From: Neospora caninum Liverpool
Taxonomy: Eukaryota; Apicomplexa; Conoidasida; Eucoccidiorida; Sarcocystidae
Length of the DNA stretch: 64,000 nt
Assembly (NCBI RefSeq): GCF_000208865.1
Contig: NC_018391.1
Span: forward strand, 186,001 to 250,000
Reading direction: 5' to 3'
Positions within the stretch are counted from its first letter, which is position 1. Every line of letters begins with the position of its first letter. Below, one piece after another: positions 27,907 to 38,890 of this stretch. A program made the translations under genes and the position numbers. The notes beneath the pieces are model-generated. The model had not been told where the DNA came from and ran no database searches. It saw only the letters and a list, made by a program, of their open reading frames with translations.

Positions 27907-30813
27907 TTACTCAGATCTCTGTAGGGCCCGCATCTTGGATTCGACGGCGACTAGGTTGATGAGACTTCGTCGCAGGGGTTCGCTCTCGTCGCGATGTTTC
28001 CTCGCCGTTTCCTTGTGTGTCTCCGCCTGCCTCAGCAACGTGGTATACTGTTGCAGCAGGCGTTTTCTCGCGGCGGCATTCACAGCCCATTCCTGCTTCG
28101 CTTTCGCTGCCTGGAGAATCGCCTGCTTCTGCCTATCGTACACGCGCGGTTCACCCCAAGACGCGAGCCGGGGGGTCTGGCGTCCAGTGCTCTCGTTGCT
28201 CCTCCCCCTATCCAGTGTGATCGACGGAGAGCAGAGTTTTTCGCCCGTGTGAAATCGAAAAGACCTCATTCGACACCGGGACTGCATCTCGCGGTGTTTT
28301 GCTTCGTTCTGGCATCTGGAGTCGCCGGAACCTGCTGCCCTAGAAAACTCCTCCAAACTTTCCGCACTCGTGCAGCGGTCCCCACGTGTCTCTGCTCCGG
28401 GGGTTCGCCGCCCTCGACGGTCGGGACACTTGCGTTTCCCACTGTATCTTCCTCTGTGTCTTCGCCTCGCGCACAGGTCGACTGCAACAGTGCCTCCTTC
28501 CACATCGACGGGTTTGTCTTCGGACTCCTCGCCATCGTCTACTTGCCAGCCGTGTAACGTGTGTATCCGTAGCTCGCCGCCGCTCGTAAGAAACCGAGCC
28601 GCTTTTCCGCCCGCGGCCCGCGCTGCCGCAGCTGTCGCCACGCTCCAGGGCCCAGGCTCCGCCTCGTTGCTCACCGAGACAGAGTAAGCGGTCAGCGAGA
28701 CTGCACTTCCCGGACGCACGGCTGCAGGCTTGGATTCGCTCAAGTCTCCACTCGCAGAACCGACGTGCGCCCCCGGTGCTCCGCGGCTTCTGTCCAAGAG
28801 CACACTCTGAGAGCTTCCTAGCGAAGCGGCTGTCGACTCCATTTCATTGAACTCCTGAACCTGTGCGGAAGGAGCAGTCTGCAGGTCGGAACCGCAAAAC
28901 GGGTCCCCAGAGGAAGGTGACGAACAGTACGCAGTGTCGTCCGATCCGCCAACGGAAGTCTCCCCGTCATCCTTTCCGCCTTCCGTGGGCAACTCAACGA
29001 GGAGTGAGGGCTCCAGATTCGAAGTCCTGCCGTCGTGCTTCCCTCCCGAGAGCGCCGCGCATCCCCGGGAACCACTCGCCTCAGCCGGTCCATAGTCCCG
29101 GCATTTTTCGAACGCAAAGGTCGAGGCGGCGGAACGAACGGCGAAAACGGCCGCGCCTTCCGGGCGTTCAGACGCCTCGTCACACATCCACCCCAGGGGC
29201 AGGGGTGGCCGAGGCTGCGTCGTTTGTCGGGCACTCAGCGCGGCTTCCCACGATCCCGAGCAAGGTGCCAGCGACCCTGGGAAAGGCGTCTCCGGTGCGG
29301 AGTTCCCGCAGAATGCAGGCCGCGCATGAGGAGACCCTCCGCCGTCTTGGGGGCCTCCCGCAGCACCCGTTCCGCAGGAAGACACACGTTCATCCCGCCG
29401 CGAAACGTCGCCATCCGTTGGGACGTGTTGAGCGCCTTCCTCCTCGATTCCGCGTTTCGGGAGGTCTGGCGGCAAAGCCGCGGGATGAGACTCGCGGGGC
29501 TGAGAGACAGGACCGGCCGCATCCGACTGCGTCGCTGGCTGCGGTCGCAGGCAAAATTCGTCCCACGTGCTCCGACTTCCAGGCGCCGCCGAGCAGCACG
29601 AGCTCCGTCGAGAATACTCAACGCCGTTTCCGCCAGAGGAGTTGTCTGACCCCTCTGCTTCGTCCTCGCCGTACTGCGCCTCGAGATCCGTTTCTTCATC
29701 AGAGTTCAACTGCCCCGGCACTGAGCCGCAGCGAGTGCCTGGCCACTTCTTTCCTTTTGCGCCTCCCTTCTCGCGGTCTCTGTCCCCGGCCACGGGTTCC
29801 CCACCGCCCCCACCAAGTGTGGCGAGGGGAGCCCGCGGCGCTTCCGCCCTCAGTTGCCTTCCTGCGTCCCTGGGGAACAGACACCTTGCGTCTCCGACCG
29901 CGCTGTCCCCCGCGTGAGCTCTGTGCGGCGTCCTGGTTGCTTCGGTTTCCTCGAAACCGGCTGAGGGCAAACAACTCGCGTGGAAATCGCCGCGGCCCGC
30001 ACCAAACCCGTCCCTTCCAAACGCAGTCCAACCCACTGCAGCCGATGCCGCGACAGCCGCTGCGCTGGCCGCGGCCGCAGCCGCAGCCGCTGCCGCTGCA
30101 GCGGCTTGGACGGTTGAGTGGCGGACGCTGGCCGGGGAGAAGACGTCATGCGCGCAGTTCGTGTAGACAGGCGTTTGCGGCCGGAGCTGTCCAGCAGGAG
30201 AGTCGTCTACGGACAGAGCACTGGGTCGGGCGGTGCCTGCGTCGAAATGAGGCAACACGGTCCCTTCACACTCTGGAGAAGAGGCGAGTCTCTCTGTGTG
30301 GCAGGGCGCGGTTTTGGCGTCACCGTCGAGCGGAGACCACGCTCCGGCACGTGGAGCCACTGCCGGCGACGCAGACTTCTCGGGCTTGGACGTTTTTGGG
30401 CAGAACGTCGGAAGATGATGGGGATACGCGGCCACGCCGAGAGAAGATGACGGACACGGCGAAGTCAGCAGAGTCGGGCCAGGATGAGACGCGAAGAAAG
30501 ACACAGACTCAGCGCGGGGAGACTGGGACGGCGGGACTCCGGGCGGAAGCGGCGTCTCAGGCTCACCCGCGCCAGGCGTCCTGGCGCCGCTTCCGATGGG
30601 GTGCAATGTCTCGGTCTGGAGTGAATGCATCTGTGTGCCTGACGCGTTCCTGCCAAAGCAAAGAGTTTCACGGGGGCGCCATCCCTGAGGCGGCCGATTG
30701 ACGCACGTCGACGCCGACCCAGGAGCGGGCTGAGACGCTTGCGGGAAAAGGCTCCCCCCCCCGACGCCGGAGGGAGTCGGGCACGTCTCCCCAGTGTCCA
30801 CTTGGGACGTCAT
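27907..30813 (-). CDS. Low-complexity protein with poly-Ala tract, function unknown
   Basis: A single open frame of 968 aa, start at 30813. I do not recognise it. Most of the chain is Pro/Ser/Gly/Ala-rich and predicted disordered. Residues about 234-260 are an almost pure alanine tract. An acidic patch (SDEETDLEAQYGEDEAEGSD) sits near residues 370-390. The last 80 residues differ: a charged helix (YDRQKQAILQAAKAKQEW, then RKRLLQQYTTLLRQAETHK) that reads as a coiled coil and is the only part likely to fold. Small basic patches are compatible with a nuclear protein but prove nothing. A minus-strand frame just upstream (30810-31022) ends near a good GTGAGC donor, so an extra 5' exon is possible; I could not find an in-phase acceptor. 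The 612-codon plus-strand frame at 28863-30701 is an Arg-rich shadow. Confidence 0.65.
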   Translation of the reverse strand: MTSQVDTGETCPTPSGVGGGSLFPQASQPAPGSASTCVNRPPQGWRPRETLCFGRNASGTQMHSLQTETLHPIGSGARTPGAGEPETPLPPGVPPSQSPRAESVSFFASHPGPTLLTSPCPSSSLGVAAYPHHLPTFCPKTSKPEKSASPAVAPRAGAWSPLDGDAKTAPCHTERLASSPECEGTVLPHFDAGTARPSALSVDDSPAGQLRPQTPVYTNCAHDVFSPASVRHSTVQAAAAAAAAAAAAASAAAVAASAAVGWTAFGRDGFGAGRGDFHASCLPSAGFEETEATRTPHRAHAGDSAVGDARCLFPRDAGRQLRAEAPRAPLATLGGGGGEPVAGDRDREKGGAKGKKWPGTRCGSVPGQLNSDEETDLEAQYGEDEAEGSDNSSGGNGVEYSRRSSCCSAAPGSRSTWDEFCLRPQPATQSDAAGPVSQPRESHPAALPPDLPKRGIEEEGAQHVPTDGDVSRRDERVSSCGTGAAGGPQDGGGSPHARPAFCGNSAPETPFPGSLAPCSGSWEAALSARQTTQPRPPLPLGWMCDEASERPEGAAVFAVRSAASTFAFEKCRDYGPAEASGSRGCAALSGGKHDGRTSNLEPSLLVELPTEGGKDDGETSVGGSDDTAYCSSPSSGDPFCGSDLQTAPSAQVQEFNEMESTAASLGSSQSVLLDRSRGAPGAHVGSASGDLSESKPAAVRPGSAVSLTAYSVSVSNEAEPGPWSVATAAAARAAGGKAARFLTSGGELRIHTLHGWQVDDGEESEDKPVDVEGGTVAVDLCARRRHRGRYSGKRKCPDRRGRRTPGAETRGDRCTSAESLEEFSRAAGSGDSRCQNEAKHREMQSRCRMRSFRFHTGEKLCSPSITLDRGRSNESTGRQTPRLASWGEPRVYDRQKQAILQAAKAKQEWAVNAAARKRLLQQYTTLLRQAETHKETARKHRDESEPLRRSLINLVAVESKMRALQRSE

Positions 30814-31376
30814 GTGAGCAGGCTCACCCGCACGGCCTCCGCCGCTCGCTCCGTAGCGTGATCAGCGGAAGAACCTGTGTCTGTACGTCGGGCACACATT
30901 AGCCGGAAGTCGGTGTCTCCCAGAAAGATCCGAAGAAAGCGCAAAGTGGAGCTGGAGGCGCGAGGAACCGCGCATCCTGCTCTCAACGCCACCGGAGATC
31001 CCCGCACAGGTTCACTATACAACGGCGCTACGACTTCTGGCCGAAAGGCTCACTGGGCTGCAGCAACACACACACACACACAAGAGCCTGGAACAGACTG
31101 AAGTGAAGGGGGAACCCTTGAAGAAAAGCTGAGACAAGGACTCCAAAAGGACGTAGGCGATAGACGAGCACACAGCGCAGCGTCTACCACAGATGCGACG
31201 TGCGAAGGAATCACCAACTGGCGGCTCTCAGCGGAACGTCCAGCCGATTGCCTCCCTCCAAGCCTCCGCGTGGCCACAGCTAATTCTTCTTTGCCCGACC
31301 TCTGCGGGGAACCACGCGGGACCGAAGAACCCTCTTTCCCCCCCAGACAGTTCGGTCTGCATCTGTGATCCTGCAG
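30814..31376. other. Head-to-head intergenic region, possible 5' exons
   Basis: Lies between the start of the minus-strand gene at 30813 and the first plausible exon of the plus-strand gene. It holds an (AC)n tract at 31065-31082. The plus-strand frame at 30877-31101, a basic peptide beginning MSVRRAHISRK, could contain an upstream exon, but I could not connect it in phase. Confidence 0.35.
31065..31082. repeat. (AC)n microsatellite
   Basis: About eight to nine AC units in the region between two divergently oriented genes. Confidence 0.85.
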
Positions 31377-31792
31377 AGTGGAGCTGCGTGAACCTACTAC
31401 ACCGGGGAGTCTATCACCCCTCAAACCAGATGGAACACAGGAACCGCTTACGTACAGAAAGCAAACGGGACCCTCGCATATACGCCCAACCCGCACGAAC
31501 TACAGACCCTCTCGTGCGAAAGGAGCTGTCCTGAGAACGTTAACGGTTCGCTTCCTTTTTCAGGAAATTCCCGAGCACCGTCGCTAGGTACGAGCTGGCG
31601 ACGCCGCCGAAACTTACGGTGGACCCGGAAGACAAAGGCAAGGTATTGTCCTGCAGGAAGACGCCGAAAGTGCTAGCTCCGCCACACGTGCGGAAGTTTG
31701 AAATGAGAGTTGAAAACCTACGCGGCGCCTCGATACCGCTTCACACGGTCGCTGAGACGCGGCACAACCCGTCGCTGGTCACGGGGAATTAA
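31377..31792 (+). CDS. 3' exons of an unrecognised gene (partial model)
   Basis: The better-supported part is a terminal exon at 31564-31792. It follows a pyrimidine-rich acceptor (CTTCCTTTTTCAG), enters in phase 2 and reads KFPSTVARYELATPPKLTVD and on to HNPSLVTGN with a TAA at 31790-31792. An upstream exon at 31377-31451 (VELREPTTPGSLSPLK) is in compatible phase, with an acceptor CCTGCAG and a donor GTACAG. Together they give about 100 residues of hydrophilic, Pro/Lys-rich protein without membrane segments. The start exon is not located; it may lie within 30870-31370. I do not recognise the product. Confidence 0.4.
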
Positions 31793-33677
31793 CGCAGGAT
31801 TCTCCACGTGAACAATGACTGCCTTTGTCAGAAGAGCTTTCCGGGGAAAACAAACGAGTTCAGGATTCCTTTGAGACAGAGAAAAGGTTGTCCTAGGTGA
31901 CCGTGCTGGCTTTCAGAGCGTCATGTCGCTGTGCGGCGCGAACCATCGACAAATACAATCGATACACGGCCGGTCTACGAAACTCCCCCCCCGTCTTTCG
32001 TGGAGGGGCTCTTCAGCCTGTTCCGGACACGGGAACCTCTGAGCTTTGTGGAAAGAGATCTGAGATGGGCGGCATGAAAGCGCATGTCCTAGCGGAAAGC
32101 CTGGTCCAGTTTTTTCCCAAGAACAAAAGGTGGCGTGGTAGGCTGCCGTGAATGCATTCGGCTAGCGGTGTGCCTCGGTAGGGGGGCGGAATCGGAGAGG
32201 GTGGAAGAAAGCACGAATTCCGCCACAAGCATCTCTACTGCCGAAGCCTCCTTGAGCACGTCATGATGTCGCAAAACATGGGGTTCTTGCAGGAAAGAAA
32301 GGAAATCAAAGCGCCGTCTCTTGCGGGTGGCTGGGCGGGTGCTGTTTCAAGCCGTTCGCTCGTTTTGCAGAAGTCACTACTAAAATTGTACGTTATATAA
32401 GCCGAGACACACGCGCGTCCCATCAGCGGTTGAAATATGTGCTGCGACTCGCTCTCGTTAGGCTCTGAATGTTTTGCTGTTGGTGTGCCGGTGCGCAGGG
32501 GTGTTTTGTTTTCTGTGTTGCTCCGTAGAAACTTTCTTCGGGAGAAGAAGCCTCTAGAGAGATTCACGAGTGCTGGACTGACAGGCGGAACGTCTCTTGC
32601 AGACAGTAAAGCTTGCTGAACCCGGAGCGAACACTCGCCTATGGACTCGTTGACTTCGAAGACGAGAGACCCTACCGGAGAGTCCTTTCTTCCATCTGCC
32701 TCCTGCGGACGAGGCTGTTGCATGTTCTGTCCAGAAACAGAGCTCGTTCTCTCTTCTGAAGCTTCTCATCTGGCTTTCTTCGGGACTGCTTTCCTCACAT
32801 TTTTTCGGGGGAGCGCCGCTCGCGATTCACACAGTTCAGTCTCGCCGCGTTGGTCTGCTCGGGAGTGCCCGTCCGTGTCTATTCCTTCGACGTCGAGGAA
32901 AACCGCATTTTCATGGTCCGTTGTCGTTTTTTTCCTGCACAAAGACTTGCGGACGAGCTACGGTGCACTTTGCAGGCTAGTTTCCGGACAACGTGTTGCT
33001 GCAACCCAAAGGGACTCGTGAGAAGCCTGTGGAGACCCCGTTTTCTCGGCACCTGGATCGTTTTTTCCGTCGGCTGCAGTCGTGACTGTCATGTCGTCAA
33101 GTCGTATTCCGGGTTCAACGGAATCCGTAGGCGTCTCAGAATGTTTCCGGGGATGCGTTCGAACTGGAGGAGCATGCGAGTGTCTCCTGCATCGTAGCGC
33201 CTGAGCGGTCAACTTATCCGACGTCTCTGTCCACCGTTGCAAGTACTTTTCCCTGGTGTTCCCCTTTTCATCACCTTCCGGCGCGGAATCTTCCTCGTTG
33301 TGACCGTCCCGGCCTTTTCTTCTGTCCCCGTAGTTTTTTTTTCGTTCATCTTCCGTACCCTCACAAGCCCTACCGGCATCTACGTCTCAGGTGTCGTCTC
33401 GCCGTCGTCCAGTGAAGGAACCGCGATACAGATACTTGATTCGTGTCGCTTTCCTCGTGCATCTGGGCTGAACGGTCTGTTCCAACCGAAATACGCGATT
33501 GCGGAAACGCTCTCCGCAATTATGCTGTTGGCCTGGGAGGTCGTGGGATGTGGAAGCCTCCCCGTGCAACGAGAATCTGCGTCACATCTCCTTCGCGGGG
33601 TTTTCGACTTTATCTCTGCCCGTTAGAGTTCCATCGTCTGCCTGCGTGCACGGACAGTTTTCCTCGGCTTCTCCACG
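31793..33677. other. Intergenic region with possible 5' exons of the membrane-protein gene
   Basis: No gene can be placed firmly. Two in-frame segments look coding-like: 32835-32915 (FSLAALVCSGVPVRVYSFDV) and about 33427-33539 (GLFQPKYAIAETLSAIMLLA, a likely membrane helix). The second could join the exon at 33627 in phase 0 through a weak GTCGTG donor at 33540. The segment 33627-33677 continues the downstream frame back to an AG after a pyrimidine stretch (CTGCCCGTTAG), so it may be coding if the gene starts upstream. The minus-strand frame at 32235-32723 is unrecognised. Confidence 0.35.
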
Positions 33678-36068
33678 ATGCGGAACTGCCTCGGGAAACA
33701 AATCTGTCGCGGACCCTCCAGGGGGGTGGACCTGACGTACAGAGATCTCCTCAAGCTCACAGTCCCCTTCGGCTGGTCGATCGCCGCGTGCTGTCTCTTC
33801 GCCTACTACAGCATCGAACCCATATCCAATAGTCGGTGAGGCGGGTGTGTTTTTCTGGGAGCGGGTTCTTCTTCTGGAGTCGTGATTACCTGGAATCTCG
33901 CTTTGCTGCCTGGACACACAGGATAACACGGTCGGAACGCGCCGTGCCTTTCGCCGCGTGAAGAGCGGTGCGCTGATATTCCGTGGAAAAAAATGGCTGT
34001 CGATTTGCGCTTCCAAGGGAGTGTTTTTCGCATTTCAGCGGGCGGCACCTGCGTTTTCGGGGAGTCGAGACATATGACTCTTTTTTAGGCGCCAGTCATA
34101 GACTTCTTTCTTCGGTGGCAAATGCATGCAGTGTTGGATTTCGGACCTTCCAGTGTCTTGCCACATTCTTTCGTCCCGGCGGTCCCTGGCCCACTCGCTC
34201 CTCGTGGCTAAGACTCCGGACCTTCAATTTCCGTGCCATGTGTTGTTTTATAACTTGAACGCGTCGTTCCACGGTGCGTGTCGTTCGCGGAGAGGCGTCT
34301 TCAGAGTGTGTAACTCATGCGCAACTTCGATTGTTTTGCAGGTTCCCCAAGACCGTCCCCATGTACTGGAGCCTGATATCCTCCTTCCCTGCTTTCATGG
34401 TGAGTTTCACCACTGGCGACAGGGCGGAATCTGCGTGCCGTCGTGTAGCGCCACGTTCATGTGCCTAAGCGTCCGAATAGCTGAGGTGTCTGTAGTCGTG
34501 CGCGTTCGCTGCCTTCCGTGGTGACAGGTAACTTGAAGGCTTACAGATGGAATCAGTTCACGCTTATTCGCGGCAGGTCTCGCGAGAAACACGAGGTCAA
34601 CGGTCGCTGTGCGACAGGAGCGCCGGGACTCACGCTTCCGCCCTCTCCGTCTTCACGCGTTCCAGATCCAACTTTTGCCCAGGCGTCTTTTTTCTCGAGC
34701 TAGACGTGTCGCTGTGGGAAAAGGGGTACGGCATAACGTCGAGCTCTGGCAAAAAGCATTTCCGAAACAAGTTTTTAGGGAGCGGCATTCTTCTGTCCGG
34801 TCCCAGACGTGTCTGTGGTCTTGCTCTCGGCTTCGTTTCTCTGCAGACCGCGCTCAACACCTTCATTTTTTATCGAGATGCCGTCGTCCGCTCCGGTCTA
34901 TCGCGTGTCGCGCTTGCCGAGCTCACGCAAGTTGTGCGGCTTATCTCTGTTGTCGGCGTCTTCACCTTCATCACCCTCGCAGTGGCAAGTGCAGTCCAGC
35001 TTGCGCAAGTAAGCTTCAAAGCGAGTCGGGAGGCGCCAGGCCAAGTTTTTGTAGGTAGCCGCGTGTGTGCGTCTGTCTGGTCGCGTGCTTTGTAGCACTG
35101 TGCGACCAGGCATCGCTAACTGCTCCGGCTCAGCTCTCGTAAACAAATGCACTCTGCCTTTTTCGACCTCGGTGCCGGTCTTGCAGTTTTTTGCGAATGT
35201 GTATTTGCAAAGGGAGGTGTGATGTGTTGGGCAGAACATGCACACAGAAGCTCAGCACTCGCAGCCTTTCGCATGTGAAAAAGTGAGAACGGCGGGCCGT
35301 GACACTAGCGCCGACACACTGGTGTTCTGAGGTGTCCGGGACCAGCGTTAACGGAAACCGAAACTTTGGGGTCGCAGTGCTGAAGTCCTGCGTTTCCACA
35401 GCCAGTCTTGCAATGTGCATCAAGGAGAAGACGTGTGACGTGAAAAAAAAATTGAAGAAGCCGTCGGCGCGAGTAGCTGGAGGAGACAACGGCAGAGGCG
35501 CGGGGAGTCATTGCGTGTGTTGCTCGTCTCGGTGCATTTTTGTGTCCCGGTTTCGTTCGAGGCTGTTTGCATTTGCTGCGTGGTTCCTGTGTGTTTGCGC
35601 AATTCCCAATGACTGCAGTGTCGTCTGTGCAACAACGAGAGCTACAAGGAGAACGTCATGTGGTGTGGCATTGCGCTCCTCTGGATGGTGGTGATGGCGT
35701 GCACGACGCCCACGGCTCGTCACTTTTCAAAGTTGATCTTCCGATACGAGACGTTCCAACAAGCTGGCGGCATGGCACCTACAGTAAGCTGTACCACGCC
35801 GGAGGCGCCGCCCTCACTTCGCCCTGTCTCGTGGGGCGCCGTCGGGTCTCATCCAGGCGGTCCGGGAGTCGCGGTCGACGGCCCCTACGCGGTTGCAGCC
35901 AGCTACCCAGCGCGTGCGGCGAGGACGCTTGGGTCCTCTGGCGGCCTCGCTGCGGAAGACGACTACATTCGGGCGGCTGCAGGTGCGTCTCCTGGGCAAA
36001 TCGTGACTGGAAAAGTCTCCTCAAAGGCAGAAAGTAGCAAGCTCGAGGAAGGGAAGGGAAGCAGCTAA
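33678..36068 (+). CDS. Small multi-pass membrane protein, four helices
   Basis: The conservative model has four exons: 33678-33835, 34342-34399, 34847-35008, 35619-36068. Phases agree (2, 0, 0) and the product is 275 aa. Hydrophobic segments lie at about residues 27-46 (LTVPFGWSIAACCLFAYYSI), 57-81 (across the exon 2-3 junction), 98-124 (TQVVRLISVVGVFTFITLAV) and 139-157 (WCGIALLWMVVMACTTP). They are followed by an amphipathic FSKLIFRYETFQQAG segment and a hydrophilic Gly/Ala/Ser tail ending in GKVSSKAESSKLEEGKGSS. The start at MRNCLGKQ is a choice: the frame is open upstream to an acceptor-like AG at 33625-33626, and two possible upstream exons would add one or two helices. I do not recognise the family; no transport or enzyme motif is visible. 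Confidence 0.6.
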
Positions 36069-38231
36069 GAGGTGAAGGCAGGGAAACGCGACGCTAAAAA
36101 CGGGTCTCGAACACCCCGTGACAAGATCAACTGGATGCATTGGGGAGGGTGGGTCTTCCCGTGAGAATTGTGCAACTTTTTCTGTAAGGCGGGTCTGGTA
36201 CGAGGAGCTGTGAGACGGGAAAGCAAAGAGGACACACAAAAAGGAAGTGAAGTTTGCCAATAACAGCGATTTGGGAAGTTCCAAAGAATTTGATTAAGGT
36301 GCCTTTCTGCCGGGTTCCCTTCGTGTCATATCGCCGGCGAGAAACTGCCCTTCACGGCCAAATGAGGGGAGCGGAGGATGACCGACGCGGTAGTCGGTGT
36401 CAGGAACCGACCCCACAATGAGAGAGGAGAGTCGCTGAAGAAGTCGACGCTGTGGTGGTCCAGAGAACTAACCCAACTGGTGTTGTTTGTGAGAAAAAGA
36501 GAAGCGTTGTGCATTTTCGATGGCGAGGGAATCAACTAAGGGCGGCAGCCACGTAGCCGGTTGTGTTGACATGCCATGGGAGAACAACATCGGGGGTTCC
36601 GGGAACAGCCCTCTTCCTCAAAGCCGTTTTCAGGGGAAACGGTAAGCGCCGTCGAGCCACTGTCGCTGCTTGGTTCTTTCATGCCCGGTCCTTCTTGCAA
36701 GGGTGAGAGTTCCCGGAGGCTTGTCTCCATTTCACCAAATGGGTGTGGATAAGGTAAGAGTGTAGAAGACGGAAACACCGGAGAACCAGACGCGAGAACG
36801 CTGTCAGGCCGAGATACAGAGTCTTGTATGGGCGCATGCCGTTGACGGCGTTGAGGGAAGAAAAAGATTTTGTCGAGCGATGCACAGCGAGTTCGAGGTC
36901 TCAATCCACTGTCATTCTCACCTTCGTGGATGATGTTCTGCGATCGTCTAGCGTCATCTATTTGCGGAGACATTGCAATTGGAAAACTGGAAGCTAACGC
37001 GTCAGGTTACACACTGGTGTTCTTACATCAAGAACCCCGTCGTGCAATGGGAAGGTCCCGGAAAGTAGAGTGAAGAAAAGAATCGCCGGCTGATATTTTT
37101 GTAGAAAATGCCTTTATCAACATAGAATTTTGCCGGTAGTGTGAAGATGGCCACCTCCGCTCTCTAGTTTTGTATCTGATTCGCCGGAAGAGATGAAACT
37201 AACTTCAACAATGTGTATGCTATGTCACCCCCTCTTGAATTTTTTGCTGGCTTCCGTGAAAAAGTGGGCATGGGAAAACGGGAGCCAAAACACCGAAGGA
37301 ATATTCAGGCTGCGGCATGGGAGAGGCGGATGGCGCGGGACGAGTCAAGGCGTGCATGTGAGGGTAACTTGCGTTGTGAGAGAGGCCGAGAAGAAGGATC
37401 GTGGTTGGGGCAGCGTTTCCCTCGTTTCTGGTTGCTCCGTCGTGCTCCAACGGTATAGTCATCCCGTGGTGCGTTTCTGCACCAAAGGCTGTGTGATGCA
37501 TGGTTTTGTTGCGACAGGCTGGCTTTCGTAGGGGGACGCTTGGTTGAAAATGACCGGAGAGACTTTCTGGATTCTTTCAAAGCCATGATAAACAAGAGGA
37601 ACGGTACTTCTAACAAAGTTAAAACATAATGTGGTGTTCAGCATAGTTTTGACGAAGCATAAAATACTTAGTTTTCTCGAAGAGTGGCTTGCGTCAGGGT
37701 GGCACAGAAACGACAGTTCCATAGCGGGCCTCGATGAGGCTGTTTAACACTGTCCTTGTAAACGAGATGCGGGAAACAAGTAACTGGGGTGGACGCCAGA
37801 AAGCTGGTCACTGTATACAGGCATCAACATTTTTCGGTCCGAATGTAATCATATATGTAGGAAGCTCCATAGAGCGCGTCCCCTCTATATGAAAAAAAGA
37901 ACGTATTCCGATAGTCCACTAGTCAGTTGCCAAGTGTGTGAACTTTGTGGTGTGATGGAAACGGTGTGACCTCTCCGCTGTCATGACGGTGCAACGGGTG
38001 AATTCCCTCGCCCCTTCAGTAGCATTCTCAAAGGCTTCGGCGTAGGTAAGCGAACCATCATCTCTACAGTCACCGGTGTCCATGTGTCTCTGCGCAAGTT
38101 GTAATACTCCATGCCGTTCGATACGCACGGCAGTGAAATCCCGATGACTCATTTCTGCGTGAAGTGTGTTTTGCCCTACTTCCACAAGGTGTCCGTCCCT
38201 GCCGAGCACAAGTATGTTTACCACGATGCTA

Positions 38232-38396
38232 AGTTTCCAAAAAAATCCTTCTACTTGCAGTTCGGGGGGTGCAGACACTTTTTTTGCCCTTTTTTGCGTT
38301 ACATGTCCAATTATTTGTAGAATACGAATCCGCTTTGTTTTGCCGTACCTACAATGAAGCACCACCCCTGGGAACAAGCGGGATTCACAGGGAGGT
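38232..38396. repeat. Duplicated segment, copy A (left of gap)
   Basis: About 165 nt that recurs after the gap at 38727-38890. The shared core includes an identical block of over 40 nt running from the AATTATTTGTAGAATACG portion to the GCCGTACCTA portion. Confidence 0.85.
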
Positions 38397-38626
38397 CCTG
38401 CATCCGCTTCTCGCGGGTCCTCACTTTCGTATGCACCTTTTCCAGCTTCTTGTCTCCAGTGCGTTCCTCTCGTTGCCTCTTCTCTTTGGTGGCTGCTTTC
38501 TGACTCCGGCGCGCTGGGGCCGTCCGCTGTGGGTCGGCTCCGTCGCGTGCATGCGCCTCCTAGGCTGGGCAGCCTGCAGTCTCCTCCCTGACCGTCTCCA
38601 CCGAGCCTGAACGTCTCTCCGAGGAC

Positions 38627-38726
38627 NNNNNNNNNNNNNNNNNNNNNNNNNNNNNNNNNNNNNNNNNNNNNNNNNNNNNNNNNNNNNNNNNNNNNNNNNN
38701 NNNNNNNNNNNNNNNNNNNNNNNNNN
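38627..38726. other. Assembly gap of 100 N
   Basis: Exactly 100 undetermined bases, the usual placeholder for a gap of unknown size. Duplicated sequence is present on both sides. Confidence 0.99.
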
Positions 38727-38890
38727 AGTTTCCAAAAAAAAACTTCTTTCTACAGTTTGGGGGGGGGCAGACACTTTTTTTGCCCCTTTTTGCGGTACAC
38801 GTTCCAATTATTTGTAGAATACGAATCCGCTTTGTTTTGCCGTACCTAAAAGAAGCCCCCCCCCCGGAACAACCAGGATTATCACAGGGG
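38727..38890. repeat. Duplicated segment, copy B (right of gap)
   Basis: Imperfect copy of 38232-38396. Most differences are longer homopolymers (A9, G9, C10, G-rich runs of 7-15) and single-base changes, the pattern of low-quality read ends rather than of an aged duplication. Confidence 0.85.

Noticed and set aside
28863..30701. 612-codon plus-strand ORF
   Set aside because: It is antisense to the 968-aa minus-strand frame and extremely Arg/Pro-rich, the typical shadow of GC-rich coding sequence.
30810..31022. Upstream coding exon for the 968-aa protein
   Set aside because: The donor is good, but I found no acceptor in the matching phase; kept only as a possibility.
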